Source: Nanobdellota archaeon (GTDB taxonomy: Archaea > Nanobdellota > Nanobdellia > Woesearchaeales > GW2011-AR9). Taken from it: a stretch of DNA of 16,359 bases. The DNA lies in assembly GCA_030695685.1 (NCBI GenBank), contig JAUYPT010000099.1:1-16359 (forward strand), read 5' to 3'. Position 1 is the first letter of the stretch. The number at the start of each line of letters is the position of its first letter. The position numbers and the translations under genes are program-made. Below are positions 1 through 8,873 of the stretch, one piece after another. The notes below the pieces were generated by a model. It did no database searches. It was not told where the DNA came from and saw only the letters and a program-made list of their open reading frames with translations.

Positions 1-3000
1 GATGATATTATTTCTACGACAGTTGATCAAGTTCTTACTCGTGCAGAGACCGACCTTAACGGAGAAGTATTGCAAGGTATTCAGGCAGAAGCGCAGTATG
101 CAGCCCAAAATGGATTGCGGTTGTTAGTGTATGAAGGTGGTCATCACCTCGCTGTTGCAGGAAGAGATATCACTATCGGAGGCCAGCAGCTCTATGATTT
201 AGTCTGTGTCCGAAATCAAGATATTTTTGGCGCTCCTGCTTGTGATTGTCAAGGCATCACAGGCATCTGTGATATTGTTCCAACGGCAACATATAATATA
301 AGTGGTGAAAATATTCCTGATTTTGTTGCTTTAATGTCTAGCGCAACGCACAATCCTCGGATGCGCCAGTTGTACAACAGAATGTTTGACTTATGGTTCC
401 AGAACGGCGGCGATATTTTTAATGTGTACAAATACATCAATTATCCTTCCAAATGGGGATTATGGGGAACATTAGATTATGCAACACAGTTAGATACTCA
501 GGCACCGATGTACCAAGGTGTCATGGATAGCGTTACTCGCTACCTAAATTTTGTTCCGGGCGGAGCGCCGCCTCCAACTGCAGTTTGTGGTAATAGCATT
601 ATTGAAGGTTCGGAACAGTGCGATGATGGTAATACAGTCAGCGGTGATGGCTGTTCTTCAACGTGTCAATCAGAATCGCCTCCACCTCCTCCTCCATCAG
701 TTAACGCGATGATTACGGTTAATCCTTCTCAGACCTATCAAACGATGCGGGGATGGGAAGCAAATATTTTTGCACAGGAATTTGGCACTCCTAATAACCT
801 TCAAAATCATAGCCGGTGGATGCCTGCCGTTGTCAATATGGCCGTAAACGAACTGGGCATAAATAGAGGCCGCGTGGAATTGACCGCAGGCTCAGAAAAT
901 CCCAACCGCTGGAACGAGCAATATGTTAATGGCAGGATTCAATATCGTGATGATGCTAATCTTTCTAATTCCTGGCGTAACCACCGCTATGAAATTATTA
1001 ATGATAATAATGATCCTAATGTCATTAATTGGAATGCATTTGATTTTGCTCTTTTAGACCTCAAAGTTAATTCTATGGTTATTCCTTTGCGTAATCAACT
1101 GACAGCGTTAGGAAAGAATTTTTATTTCAGTTTAAATTATGTTGGCTTTACGAATGGTGATACCATTCACTCTTCAAATCCTAATGAATATGCTGAATTT
1201 ATGCTTGCTGCTTTTATCCACATGAACCAAACCTTTGGCTTTGTTCCTGATGCTGTTGAAATTATTTTAGAACCAGATGTAGCTGGTTGGGCAAATGGCC
1301 GTGTAGGTCCTTTAATTGTGGCGACGGAAGCAAGACTTCGCCAGAATGGCTATACTCCTGAATTTATTGGGCCATCTAATACCAATATGTGGAATGCCTA
1401 TAATGAATTTACACGGATTGAAACGACACCAGGGGCAGCAAATCTTCTGGCGGAAGCATCTTTCCATCGTTATAATCAAGCGCCTACTTCTGATCTTCAG
1501 CAGTATGCTAACATTGTTTCACCGTACGGCATTGGCATTTCGATGTTAGAACATTGGGATCCAACTAATACCTATATTGTAATGCATGATGCTATCCGCT
1601 ATGCTAATACAGTTGCCTGGCAGCAGGGAGTCTTAGGAGGAAATATAAGTGGTTCTGATATAACTCCTGTAACGCTGATTGATACACCTTCTGCAAGTGT
1701 CGTTCGCGGCTCTTATAGCAGATATTACCAGCAATATTTTAGAGATGTAGATCTGGGAGCAGTACGTATTGATGCTACTTCTTCCAATGAAGCAGATTAT
1801 AATCCTCTTGCCTTTGTAAACCCAGATGGATTGTATACTATTATTGTTAACGCCAGAAATTCCGGCGGCACTGTTAATGTTACGGGTCTTCCTGCCGGAA
1901 CGTATGCCAGCAGGTATACAACTGCAAGCGCTTATGATCAAGCGCAGTCAGCACAAGCCATCAGCAGTGGAGGTGCTTTAACCGTCACGATTCCAGCATC
2001 CGGAGTAATCACTATTTACCAAACCACTTCTTCTGCTGCAGTCTGTGGCAATGGGATGGTGGAGATGGGCGAGCAATGTGATGACGGCAATACGGCGAAT
2101 AATGACGGCTGTTCTTCAGTCTGTTTGAATGAAGTCAATAATGGCGGGACGACTATCGGCACTGCTGGACCTGAATCAAAAACACTTCTTCCACCGCCGA
2201 TATATTCTGGAACGTGTCCTGTATTTAATGATGGTCAAAATTCTTTATCTTCATCAGGCAATAACCGGAACTTTTTGATTAGGATGCCGACTGGTGTCAG
2301 TAGTTCGGATACTGTTCCTGTTGTCTTTGCTTGGCATGGTATTGGCGCCGATATGTTTTATTTCCAAACATTGATTACTCCGTTAGTACCCGCAAATGTC
2401 ATGGTTGTAACCATGGAATATGGCCCCAGCGGCACGTGGACCTATGGAACAGATCCCTCAACAAATGATGATCTACGAGCCTTTGATGATATTATTGCTT
2501 GTCTCAATACTCAGTTTAATACAAATCCCAATAATTTTAATATTGGTTTGGGACAAATTTATTCTACTGGTCATTCGCTCGGTGGCTTGTTTAATACCTA
2601 CTTAACAATGCATCGGGCAAACCGTTTAGGTGCATCTGTTTCTTTTTCAGGTGGAACGTACTCCTCTAATCCCTACACGACACCAAATGCCTACATCCCT
2701 GCCCTCTTTTCCTGGGGTGGTCCGAATGATATTGGCGGAGGATTTGCATTCAATCAGCCTAATCTCGATGCTTCTACTTCTTTTGCTGCCGATGGCAATT
2801 TCGTTGTCCAATGCCAGCACAGTGAATTTCACAGTATCCCTGTCGATGCAGCAAATCATCTATGGCCGTTCTTCCGCGATCATTGGATTGGCCAGACAAT
2901 AGAACCATATCAAAATGGATTGCCCTATAATGATCCTAATTATCCTTTCACTAGTTATTGTGTTGCTCTTCCGTATACTCCAACTACTCCTCCAACCATC

Positions 3001-3225
3001 ACTATTGGTGATGTCAGTGCACCACAATTAGGAACAACAAATGGTCTTGTTGATAATCAGGACGTGCTGTTAATGGTTGATCATATTCTTGGCACCATGA
3101 TGTTGAACATGAACGCCCAGACTGCTGCCGATACAACCTGTGACCAAAGAATTGATGTGCGTGATATTCTTGCCATCTTTAGAAGTATTCGTGGCTTAGG
3201 TTCTTTACCAGTAAGTTGTCCTTAA
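1..3225 (+). CDS. Large multidomain extracellular carbohydrate-active protein with dockerin-like C-terminus (5' partial)
   Basis: The frame is open from base 1, so the start lies outside the window; 1074 residues are visible. Residues 1 to about 185 resemble the end of large 'cellulose-binding' surface proteins (LLVYEGGHHL; NPRMRQLYNRMFDLW; SKWGLWG). A DUF4215/Myxococcus-type Cys repeat (CGN...EQCDDGN...GDGCSSTC) spans residues 196-222 and is followed by a proline linker (226-233). Residues about 237-675 look like a clan GH-A glycosidase (GH30-like): QTMRGWEA strand, candidate acid/base Glu424 in IILEPD, candidate nucleophile Glu517 in SMLEHWD, then a beta-sandwich. A second DUF4215 repeat starts at residue 682. 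Residues about 750-990 resemble a PHB-depolymerase/feruloyl-esterase hydrolase, with Ser859 in GHSLGG and candidate His953 in NHLWPFF. The last ~75 residues look like a dockerin (GDV...VDNQDVLLMVDHILG and CDQRIDVRDILAIFRSI), although the first calcium loop is atypical. Likely role: polysaccharide degradation outside the cell. Exact GH family and substrate are uncertain. Confidence 0.8.
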   Translation, partial: DDIISTTVDQVLTRAETDLNGEVLQGIQAEAQYAAQNGLRLLVYEGGHHLAVAGRDITIGGQQLYDLVCVRNQDIFGAPACDCQGITGICDIVPTATYNISGENIPDFVALMSSATHNPRMRQLYNRMFDLWFQNGGDIFNVYKYINYPSKWGLWGTLDYATQLDTQAPMYQGVMDSVTRYLNFVPGGAPPPTAVCGNSIIEGSEQCDDGNTVSGDGCSSTCQSESPPPPPPSVNAMITVNPSQTYQTMRGWEANIFAQEFGTPNNLQNHSRWMPAVVNMAVNELGINRGRVELTAGSENPNRWNEQYVNGRIQYRDDANLSNSWRNHRYEIINDNNDPNVINWNAFDFALLDLKVNSMVIPLRNQLTALGKNFYFSLNYVGFTNGDTIHSSNPNEYAEFMLAAFIHMNQTFGFVPDAVEIILEPDVAGWANGRVGPLIVATEARLRQNGYTPEFIGPSNTNMWNAYNEFTRIETTPGAANLLAEASFHRYNQAPTSDLQQYANIVSPYGIGISMLEHWDPTNTYIVMHDAIRYANTVAWQQGVLGGNISGSDITPVTLIDTPSASVVRGSYSRYYQQYFRDVDLGAVRIDATSSNEADYNPLAFVNPDGLYTIIVNARNSGGTVNVTGLPAGTYASRYTTASAYDQAQSAQAISSGGALTVTIPASGVITIYQTTSSAAVCGNGMVEMGEQCDDGNTANNDGCSSVCLNEVNNGGTTIGTAGPESKTLLPPPIYSGTCPVFNDGQNSLSSSGNNRNFLIRMPTGVSSSDTVPVVFAWHGIGADMFYFQTLITPLVPANVMVVTMEYGPSGTWTYGTDPSTNDDLRAFDDIIACLNTQFNTNPNNFNIGLGQIYSTGHSLGGLFNTYLTMHRANRLGASVSFSGGTYSSNPYTTPNAYIPALFSWGGPNDIGGGFAFNQPNLDASTSFAADGNFVVQCQHSEFHSIPVDAANHLWPFFRDHWIGQTIEPYQNGLPYNDPNYPFTSYCVALPYTPTTPPTITIGDVSAPQLGTTNGLVDNQDVLLMVDHILGTMMLNMNAQTAADTTCDQRIDVRDILAIFRSIRGLGSLPVSCP

Positions 3226-3282
3226 AGTAGCAGTAGCTGGAAAATTTTAACTCTTTCCGTCTCTATTATTTCTCTCCACAAT

Positions 3283-3293
3283 CTTTATAAATA
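3283..3293 (+). promoter_or_regulatory. Archaeal TATA box of the suf operon (leaderless)
   Basis: The sequence ctttataaata is centred about 27 nt before the sufB ATG at 3315. This is the archaeal spacing from TATA box to transcription start, so the transcript would begin at or within a few bases of the start codon. No ribosome-binding site precedes sufB, which fits a leaderless mRNA. Confidence 0.65.
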
Positions 3294-3296
3294 AAA

Positions 3297-3310
3297 TTAA
3301 CAATTGTTAA
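3297..3310. promoter_or_regulatory. Perfect 14-bp palindrome, candidate operator of the suf operon
   Basis: The sequence ttaacaattgttaa is its own reverse complement. It lies between the TATA box and the sufB start codon, overlapping the expected initiation region, where a bound repressor would block RNA polymerase. The palindrome is seen directly; the operator role is an inference. The HTH gene at 11118 in the same operon is a candidate binder. Confidence 0.45.
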
Positions 3311-3314
3311 CTTT

Positions 3315-4715
3315 ATGGTAAAAGAAGCACTCAATATTGAATTAAACAGGGAAAAGTACGATCAGGCGGATGATCATACACCTCGATTTATTGCCGAGCC
3401 GGGCATTACGGAAGAGGTTGTGAGATTAATCTCTGCAACGAAAAAAGAACCGCAGTGGATGTTGGAAAAACGCTTGAAAGCATTGCAGTTATTTCAGGAA
3501 ACTGCAATTCCGACGTGGGGACCGGATTTATCAGATTTAGATTTAAACAACATTGTATATTTTATTGATCCTAATGCCGTTGAAAGCAGCAATTGGGATG
3601 ATGTACCGGCAGAAATCAAAAGAACATTTGATAAGTTAGGCCTTCCGGAAGCGGAAAAGAAAGTTTTGGCTGGAGTTGGCGCGCAGTATGATTCCAGCGT
3701 TGTCTACCATAACTTGGAAAAAACGTTGAAAGAAAAAGGCGTTATTTTTGAAAATATGGACGTGGCAGTGCAAAAATATCCAGAATTAGTGCAGAAATAT
3801 TTCATGACTTCCTGCATCCCTATCAATGACCATAAATTTATCATGCTTCATGCTGCAGTTTGGAGCGGCGGGACGTTTATTTATGTTCCCAAAGGAGTGA
3901 AGGTAGATCTTCCACTGCAAGCCTATTTCCGCATGAATGAGCAGCGGGGAGGACAGTTTGAACATACCCTCATCATTGTTGATGAAGGAGCAGAACTGCA
4001 TTATATTGAAGGCTGCAGCTCTCCTAAATACAGTAAGAATTCTCTCCATGCCGGCTGTGTGGAATTGCACGTTCTGCCCGGTGCTGCAATGACCTATTCT
4101 TCTATTGAGAACTGGAGTAAAAATGTCTACAATCTCAATACCAAGCGAGCGCTTGTTCATAAAAATGCCTCAGTTCGATGGCTGAATGGCAATATGGGCA
4201 GCGCCAAAACGATGTTATATCCTTGTTCAGTATTAATTGGAGAAAAAGCCCGTTCCGAAAGTATCGGCATTGCCTTTGCCGGGAAAGGACAGGATCAGGA
4301 TACAGGATCAAAAGTCATCCACGCTGCTCCTCATACAACTTCTATTATCAGAGCTAAAAGTATCAGTAAAGACGGCGGCATTTCCAGTTACAGAGGTTTA
4401 GTCAAAGTAACACCCAATGCGATACACACAAAATCCAATGTTCAGTGTGATGCTTTGTTATTAGACAATCAATCCGTTTCCAAAACCTATCCTACGATGA
4501 AGATTAACAATACGAAAGTAAATATTGGTCATGAAGCTACTATCAGTAAGATTGGCGAAGAGCAAATTTTCTATTTGACCAGCCGCGGATTGTCAGAAGA
4601 GCAGGCGATTCAGATGATCGTGTCCGGATTTATTGAGCCCGTGATTAAAGCGCTGCCATTGGAATATGCTGTGGAATTAAACAAGTTAATTGAGTTGGAG
4701 ATTGAAGGTTTTTGA
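3315..4715 (+). CDS. sufB: Fe-S cluster assembly scaffold protein SufB
   Basis: Full-length SufB (466 aa; family usually about 470). SufB is the core scaffold subunit of the SufBC2D complex, on which Fe-S clusters are built in the cytoplasm. The N-terminal SufB signature (ISATKKEPQWMLEKRLKAL) and the right-handed beta-helix region are present. Cys378 in VQCDALLLDN matches the essential E. coli Cys405. His406-Glu407 in IGHEATISKIGEEQ match the E. coli His433/Glu434 pair implicated in cluster formation, and the motif is followed by the conserved IFYLTSRGL helix. The ATG was chosen because the TATA box lies 27 nt upstream and the protein begins at the usual SufB position. It is the first gene of the operon, followed after 25 nt by sufD. 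Confidence 0.97.
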   Translation: MVKEALNIELNREKYDQADDHTPRFIAEPGITEEVVRLISATKKEPQWMLEKRLKALQLFQETAIPTWGPDLSDLDLNNIVYFIDPNAVESSNWDDVPAEIKRTFDKLGLPEAEKKVLAGVGAQYDSSVVYHNLEKTLKEKGVIFENMDVAVQKYPELVQKYFMTSCIPINDHKFIMLHAAVWSGGTFIYVPKGVKVDLPLQAYFRMNEQRGGQFEHTLIIVDEGAELHYIEGCSSPKYSKNSLHAGCVELHVLPGAAMTYSSIENWSKNVYNLNTKRALVHKNASVRWLNGNMGSAKTMLYPCSVLIGEKARSESIGIAFAGKGQDQDTGSKVIHAAPHTTSIIRAKSISKDGGISSYRGLVKVTPNAIHTKSNVQCDALLLDNQSVSKTYPTMKINNTKVNIGHEATISKIGEEQIFYLTSRGLSEEQAIQMIVSGFIEPVIKALPLEYAVELNKLIELEIEGF

Positions 4716-4718
4716 GGG

Positions 4719-4728
4719 TTTATACTAT
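4719..4728 (+). promoter_or_regulatory. Possible internal TATA-like element before sufD
   Basis: tttatactat lies in the 25-nt sufB-sufD gap, about 18-20 nt before the sufD ATG, a little closer than the usual TATA spacing. The gap has no purine-rich ribosome site. This may allow separate leaderless expression of sufD, but AT-rich chance matches are common here. Confidence 0.25.
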
Positions 4729-4740
4729 ACTTTATTTAAA

Positions 4741-5535
4741 ATGATGATTACCATTGCTAAACAGGAACACAGGAAAGAACCGATTTTCCTAGATTCAACA
4801 CTATCTTCAGAAGTAATTATTACTGCCGAAGAAGGTTCTTCTGCTGTTATTGTTGATACTGTAAATCATCCTCGTCTTCATGTTACTGTTGCCAAAAATG
4901 CCTTTGTTCGTGTCTGGACATTATATCAAAATCCGTCTGTGCTAACGTTCCATAAACGTGGTGAGGTTAAGAGTAAAGGCAAATTAGAATGGGTTGATGT
5001 TATTATTACAGACAAAGAACTTACCATTGATCTTAAGACTCATTTACAAGAAGTTGGTGCAGAAACAAAACAGCTGCAGGCTTTCGTCGGAAGAAATAGC
5101 CAGAAGATTGTCATCACCAGCGATGTTGTTCATGAACACAATCAAACAGTCTCATTGATGAAAGCAAAAGGGGTGCTGCATGATAACGCAAAATTAGAGT
5201 ATCAAGGAACGATTAAAATCAATAAGGATGCTGCCGGCTGCCGTGCAGATCAACGGACAGATACATTGCTTTTTGGCGATGAAGCACGCTGTGATGCAGT
5301 GCCTATTTTAGAAGTAGAGAATGATAATGTACAATGTTCTCACGGCGCTAGTATGGGACAGCTTGATCAGGAACAGCTCTTTTACGTGCTTTCCCGGGGA
5401 TTTGATGAACACACGGCGCAGCAATTAATCATCAACGGTTTTTTAGAGCCTATTATTCGGGAGATCAGTGATGATTCTCTACAGCAAAAAATGACACTTT
5501 TACTTCAGGAAAAAACACATGGCCATGAAAACTAA
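4741..5535 (+). CDS. sufD: Fe-S cluster assembly protein SufD
   Basis: A 264-aa SufB/SufD-family beta-helix protein, the SufD partner of SufB. The C-terminal motif VQCSHGASMGQLDQEQLFYVLSRGF matches the E. coli SufD region holding Cys358 and His360, residues at the SufB-SufD interface involved in cluster assembly, and the LIINGFLEPI helix follows. It is much shorter than E. coli SufD (423 aa), as short archaeal SufD forms are; the N-terminal helical domain is reduced. The ATG at 4741 was preferred over the TTG at 4690, because the longer form would begin inside sufB and adds 17 residues that do not look like SufD. A second ATG at 4744 is equally possible. The gene overlaps sufS by 17 nt, suggesting translational coupling. 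Confidence 0.92.
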   Translation: MMITIAKQEHRKEPIFLDSTLSSEVIITAEEGSSAVIVDTVNHPRLHVTVAKNAFVRVWTLYQNPSVLTFHKRGEVKSKGKLEWVDVIITDKELTIDLKTHLQEVGAETKQLQAFVGRNSQKIVITSDVVHEHNQTVSLMKAKGVLHDNAKLEYQGTIKINKDAAGCRADQRTDTLLFGDEARCDAVPILEVENDNVQCSHGASMGQLDQEQLFYVLSRGFDEHTAQQLIINGFLEPIIREISDDSLQQKMTLLLQEKTHGHEN

Positions 5536-6772
5536 CGAGATTGAAAATAAGAGTGTACCTACTATTGTACCTGTTGAAGAAGATTTCCCTATTTTGAAAA
5601 CTCTCATTAATGGTAAAAAATTAGTCTATCTTGATAACAGCGCCACGACGCAGAAGCCAAAGCAAGTTATCGCTGCCATGACTCATTTTTATGAACATTG
5701 CAATGCCAATGTCCATCGCGGGATTTATACGTTATCACGGCAGGCAACGGAAGCATACGAAAAATCACGCCAGATCATTGCTGATTTTATTGGCGCTTCG
5801 TTTGATGAAATTATCTTTACCAAAGGAACAACCGAGAGCCTGAATCTTCTCGCATCATCATTAGGAAAAAAACTCCAGCCAGGAGATGAAATTGTGCTCA
5901 GCGAGATGGAGCATCACAGCAATATTGTTCCCTGGCAGCAGATTGCCAAAGAGAAAAAATGTATTCTCAAATATATTCCTCTAACGGCAGAGTATACACT
6001 TGACCTAGAAAAGGCAAAAAAAATAATTAATTCTAAAACAAAAATAGTCTCTGTTACTCAGATGTCGAATGTTTTAGGCACGATTAATCCTATTACAGAG
6101 TTGGCAAGAATTGCTCATGCTGTTGATGCTGTGCTGATCGTTGATGGAGCACAGTCAGTTCCGCATCTGCCGGTAAATGTTCAAGAATTAGAATGCGATT
6201 TTCTGGCTTTTTCAGGCCATAAAATGGGCGGGCCGACAGGTATTGGCGTCTTGTATGGAAAACGAAAATTATTAGAGAATATGGAACCGTTTCTCTATGG
6301 CGGCGACATGATTCGCGAAGTCAGTTTTGACAACGCCAGCTGGAATGAATTGCCCTGGAAATTTGAAGCAGGAACACCAAGCATCGCTCAGGCAATTGGA
6401 TTGGCAGCTGCCGTGCAGTATCTTCAGAACTATGGAATGGATAAAATTGTGGAACATGAAAAAAAACTGACAGCGTATGCCTTGCAGAAATTATCAACCA
6501 TCCCTGGATTAAAAATTATCGGAAGTGCTCATCTAGATAATCGTGGGGCGATCTTTTCTTTTACCCTTGACGGCATTCATTCTCATGATGTCAGTGAAAT
6601 TTTGGATCGGGAAGGCATTGCTGTCAGGGGCGGCCATCATTGCGCCATGCCATTAATGTCACGGTTACAGCTTCCAGGAACAACGAGAGCGTCATTGTAT
6701 CTGTATAATACGGAAAAAGATGTTGATGCCTTAGTTACCGGTTTAAAAAAAGTGCAGAAGGTGTTTGCGTAA
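5519..6772 (+). CDS. sufS: Cysteine desulfurase SufS (class II)
   Basis: A PLP-dependent enzyme (417 aa) that converts cysteine to alanine and holds the sulfur as a persulfide for Fe-S assembly. Visible motifs are VYLDNSATTQKP near the N-terminus, SEMEHHSNIVPW, the cofactor-binding VDGAQSVPH, the Schiff-base lysine K235 in FSGHKMGGPTGIGVLYG, and the catalytic Cys375 in the short rigid loop RGGHHCAMPLM. The HHC-type loop marks it as group II (SufS) rather than IscS/NifS. The start overlaps the end of sufD; a second ATG six bases later (5525) is possible. The stop shares one base with the start of sufU (taATG), so SufS and SufU, known partners in sulfur transfer, are tightly coupled. Confidence 0.96.
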   Translation: MAMKTNEIENKSVPTIVPVEEDFPILKTLINGKKLVYLDNSATTQKPKQVIAAMTHFYEHCNANVHRGIYTLSRQATEAYEKSRQIIADFIGASFDEIIFTKGTTESLNLLASSLGKKLQPGDEIVLSEMEHHSNIVPWQQIAKEKKCILKYIPLTAEYTLDLEKAKKIINSKTKIVSVTQMSNVLGTINPITELARIAHAVDAVLIVDGAQSVPHLPVNVQELECDFLAFSGHKMGGPTGIGVLYGKRKLLENMEPFLYGGDMIREVSFDNASWNELPWKFEAGTPSIAQAIGLAAAVQYLQNYGMDKIVEHEKKLTAYALQKLSTIPGLKIIGSAHLDNRGAIFSFTLDGIHSHDVSEILDREGIAVRGGHHCAMPLMSRLQLPGTTRASLYLYNTEKDVDALVTGLKKVQKVFA

Positions 6773-7227
6773 TGGCTGAAAAAAGAAACGAGGAATTAAT
6801 AGCTGAATCAGCTGCAGTGATAAATCACCCTGAAATTACTGCTGCTGCATTAACCGAGCAAGAAGAGATCTACAAAGAAAATATTATTGATCACTACAAA
6901 TATCCCCGCAATAAAAAAGAATTATCACAGTACACCTGCAGCCGTACAGAATCAAATCCTTTGTGCGGAGATAAGATTAGTATCTATCTTGCTGTTGATG
7001 CTGGAAAAATAACCGAGATTTCATTTCAAGGACATGGCTGCGCCATCAGCCAAGCTTCAGCATCGATGCTTACCGAGCATAGTAAAGGAATGTCCTTATC
7101 ATCTGTTGCATCATTTACAGAGAAAGATGTGCAGTCACTGTTGGGAATTCCACTCAGTCCTATTCGCATGAAATGTGCAATCCTCTCATTAAAAACAATC
7201 CATAAAGCACTGGAGGAATTAAAATGA
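6772..7227 (+). CDS. sufU: SufU/IscU-type sulfur-acceptor or scaffold protein
   Basis: A 151-aa U-type protein that accepts persulfide sulfur from SufS or acts as a scaffold. The three conserved cysteines and the aspartate are present: Cys65 and Asp67 (NPLCGDKIS), Cys90 (GHGCAISQASASMLTE) and Cys135 (PIRMKCAIL). The GCAISxASASM and PxRxKCA motifs are SufU-like. However, the spacing from Cys90 to Cys135 (45) is close to E. coli IscU (43) and shorter than in Bacillus SufU (about 62), so the SufU-specific insert appears to be missing. An extra ~30-residue N-terminal stretch precedes the usual YKENIIDHYKYPRN start. There is a possible ribosome site (aaggtg) at the end of sufS; the stop overlaps the sufC ATG (ATGA). 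Confidence 0.9.
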   Translation: MAEKRNEELIAESAAVINHPEITAAALTEQEEIYKENIIDHYKYPRNKKELSQYTCSRTESNPLCGDKISIYLAVDAGKITEISFQGHGCAISQASASMLTEHSKGMSLSSVASFTEKDVQSLLGIPLSPIRMKCAILSLKTIHKALEELK

Positions 7228-7982
7228 CTTTAGAAATTATTGATCTTCATGTCGAGGTAGATGGAAAAGAAATCATTAAAGGAATAACTGTTACCTTCCA
7301 TCATGGAAAAATCCATGCTTTAATGGGGCCGAATGGCAGCGGAAAATCAACCTTAGCTCATGCTATCATTGGTCATCCACGCTATAAGATTACGAAAGGA
7401 AGAATACTCTTGGACGGCGAAGACATTACTTTTGCAAAACCGACACTGCGGGCACGGAAAGGGTTGTTTTTGTCTTTTCAGTATCCACCGGATATTCCTG
7501 GTGTTACCATCAGAAACTTTTTGCGGACAGCCGTTAATAATCTTCGTGATGAAGATACAAAATATTCTGTCGTTGCTTTCCAGCAGTTGTTGAAAGAAAA
7601 AATGGCGGAATTAGCTATTGATCCTTCTTTTGCTAACAGGTATGTTAACGATGGATTATCAGGAGGGGAAAAGAAACGGCTGGAAATGCTGCAGCTGGCG
7701 ATGTTGGAACCTAAGTATGGTATTTTAGATGAGCCAGACTCAGGAACCGATGTAGATGCATTAAAAATAATCGCCGAAGTGATAAATAAAATCAAAAGGA
7801 GCAAAGGAACTGGTTTCCTTCTAATAACTCATTACAATAAAATATTAAAACACCTGGAACCTGACGAAGTCTTAGTTCTCGTTAAAGGTCAAATGACTGA
7901 TGTTGGCAACGCCGAACTCGCAGATTATATAGAGTCTAATGGTTACGCAAAATATCTCTCTCCAAGAGAAGGGAGTTCTTAA
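7224..7982 (+). CDS. sufC: Fe-S cluster assembly ATPase SufC
   Basis: An ABC-type ATPase (252 aa; family about 250) that binds SufB and SufD and drives conformational change during cluster assembly. Walker A is GPNGSGKST, the Q-loop region is LSFQYPPDIPGV, the signature is LSGGEKKRLEMLQ (typical of SufC), Walker B is YGILDEPDSGTD, and the H-loop is LLITHYNK. It has no membrane domain, as expected for a soluble SUF ATPase. A strong ribosome site (ggagg, in ctggaggaatt) lies before the ATG, inside the end of sufU. Its position as the last core suf gene differs from the common sufC-first order. The stop codon abuts the ATG of the endonuclease-like gene with no gap. Confidence 0.97.
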   Translation: MTLEIIDLHVEVDGKEIIKGITVTFHHGKIHALMGPNGSGKSTLAHAIIGHPRYKITKGRILLDGEDITFAKPTLRARKGLFLSFQYPPDIPGVTIRNFLRTAVNNLRDEDTKYSVVAFQQLLKEKMAELAIDPSFANRYVNDGLSGGEKKRLEMLQLAMLEPKYGILDEPDSGTDVDALKIIAEVINKIKRSKGTGFLLITHYNKILKHLEPDEVLVLVKGQMTDVGNAELADYIESNGYAKYLSPREGSS

Positions 7983-8873
7983 ATGCCAATTTGCCTTTTA
8001 TGCCACAAACAGTTAGGGATGATCACGGAATCACATATGAAAAAACACCATACAATTACTTGCAGGGATTATGCTCAAAAATTTGATCTTGGGAAAGGAC
8101 AACTGAACCCACACCACTCTGAAGAAATGAGAGGAAGAGGTAATCCTAGATTTGGAGTATTACCCTCCTCAGGAACAAAAAGAAGAATAAGTATAAGACA
8201 TCGAAAAAGTGGAAGATTTAAAGGATTGAGAAATCCTATGTTTGGAAAGACGCATTCACTAACTGCAAGGAAGAAAATAAGCGAAAGGTTAAAGATCGCA
8301 CTCATTGGAGAAAATAATCCTTTTTATGGCAAGAAACATACTAAGGAGACAAGACTCAAAATAAGTCGCATAAGAATAGAAAAAGGATTAGCTAAAGGTA
8401 AGAACAATCCGCTGTTTGGAAAAGGCCATAGCAAAGAAACCAAAGCATATATTTCTAGAATAAAGAAAGATTTTTTTATACAACATCCTGAAAAACACCT
8501 AAATCAGTTAATAGCTAAGAATTATAAAACTCAGAAAAATAAAAAAGGAGGATATATTTCAAGAAAACAAATTGAAATCTACGAAATACTGAAAGAAGAA
8601 TTTCAGGATGCCCAACTTAATTATCCCCTAAAAACAAAAGTTGGTTTATATTTTGCAGACGTGGGAATACCTTCTCTTAAACTAAATATAGAGTATGATT
8701 CTTCCTATTGGCATAAGAATAAACTTAAAGATTTTAAGAGAGACACAAATATCAAATCAACTGGATGGAATGTGATTAGAATAAAAGAGGAACAGATTAA
8801 GCAGTTAAAGCTTCACACTGAGTTACGAAGGTACATAGAACAAATAATCAACGCATTTCAAAGAGGAAAATAA
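7983..8873 (+). CDS. Homing-endonuclease-like protein: zinc finger, NUMOD3 repeats, Vsr-like nuclease domain
   Basis: A free-standing 296-aa protein in three parts. The N-terminus has a C4-x2-C7-x10-H18-x3-H22 zinc-finger pattern. Residues about 52-160 hold four NUMOD3-type DNA-binding repeats (NPRFG at 53, NPMFGKTHS at 84, NPFYGKKHT at 112, NPLFGKGHS at 142, each of the last three followed by an ISR/ISE helix). Residues about 195-275 look like a PD-(D/E)XK/Vsr (EDxHD-like) nuclease: candidate catalytic Asp226, Glu237 and Asp239 with His244 (LNIEYDSSYWH), then FKRDTNIKSTGWNVIRI. This layout is known in phage and intron homing endonucleases. It is lysine-rich and favours AGA/AGG arginine codons, unlike its neighbours, which suggests transfer. 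It fits exactly between the sufC stop and the sufT start, so the operon is preserved. Confidence 0.85.
   Translation: MPICLLCHKQLGMITESHMKKHHTITCRDYAQKFDLGKGQLNPHHSEEMRGRGNPRFGVLPSSGTKRRISIRHRKSGRFKGLRNPMFGKTHSLTARKKISERLKIALIGENNPFYGKKHTKETRLKISRIRIEKGLAKGKNNPLFGKGHSKETKAYISRIKKDFFIQHPEKHLNQLIAKNYKTQKNKKGGYISRKQIEIYEILKEEFQDAQLNYPLKTKVGLYFADVGIPSLKLNIEYDSSYWHKNKLKDFKRDTNIKSTGWNVIRIKEEQIKQLKLHTELRRYIEQIINAFQRGK

Noticed and set aside
4690..4740. N-terminal extension of SufD from a TTG codon
   Set aside because: It begins inside sufB and encodes residues unlike SufD; the ATG at 4741 follows a TATA-like stretch.
7224..8873. SufC truncated or fused by the endonuclease gene
   Set aside because: SufC has normal length and all motifs, with its own stop before the endonuclease ATG.
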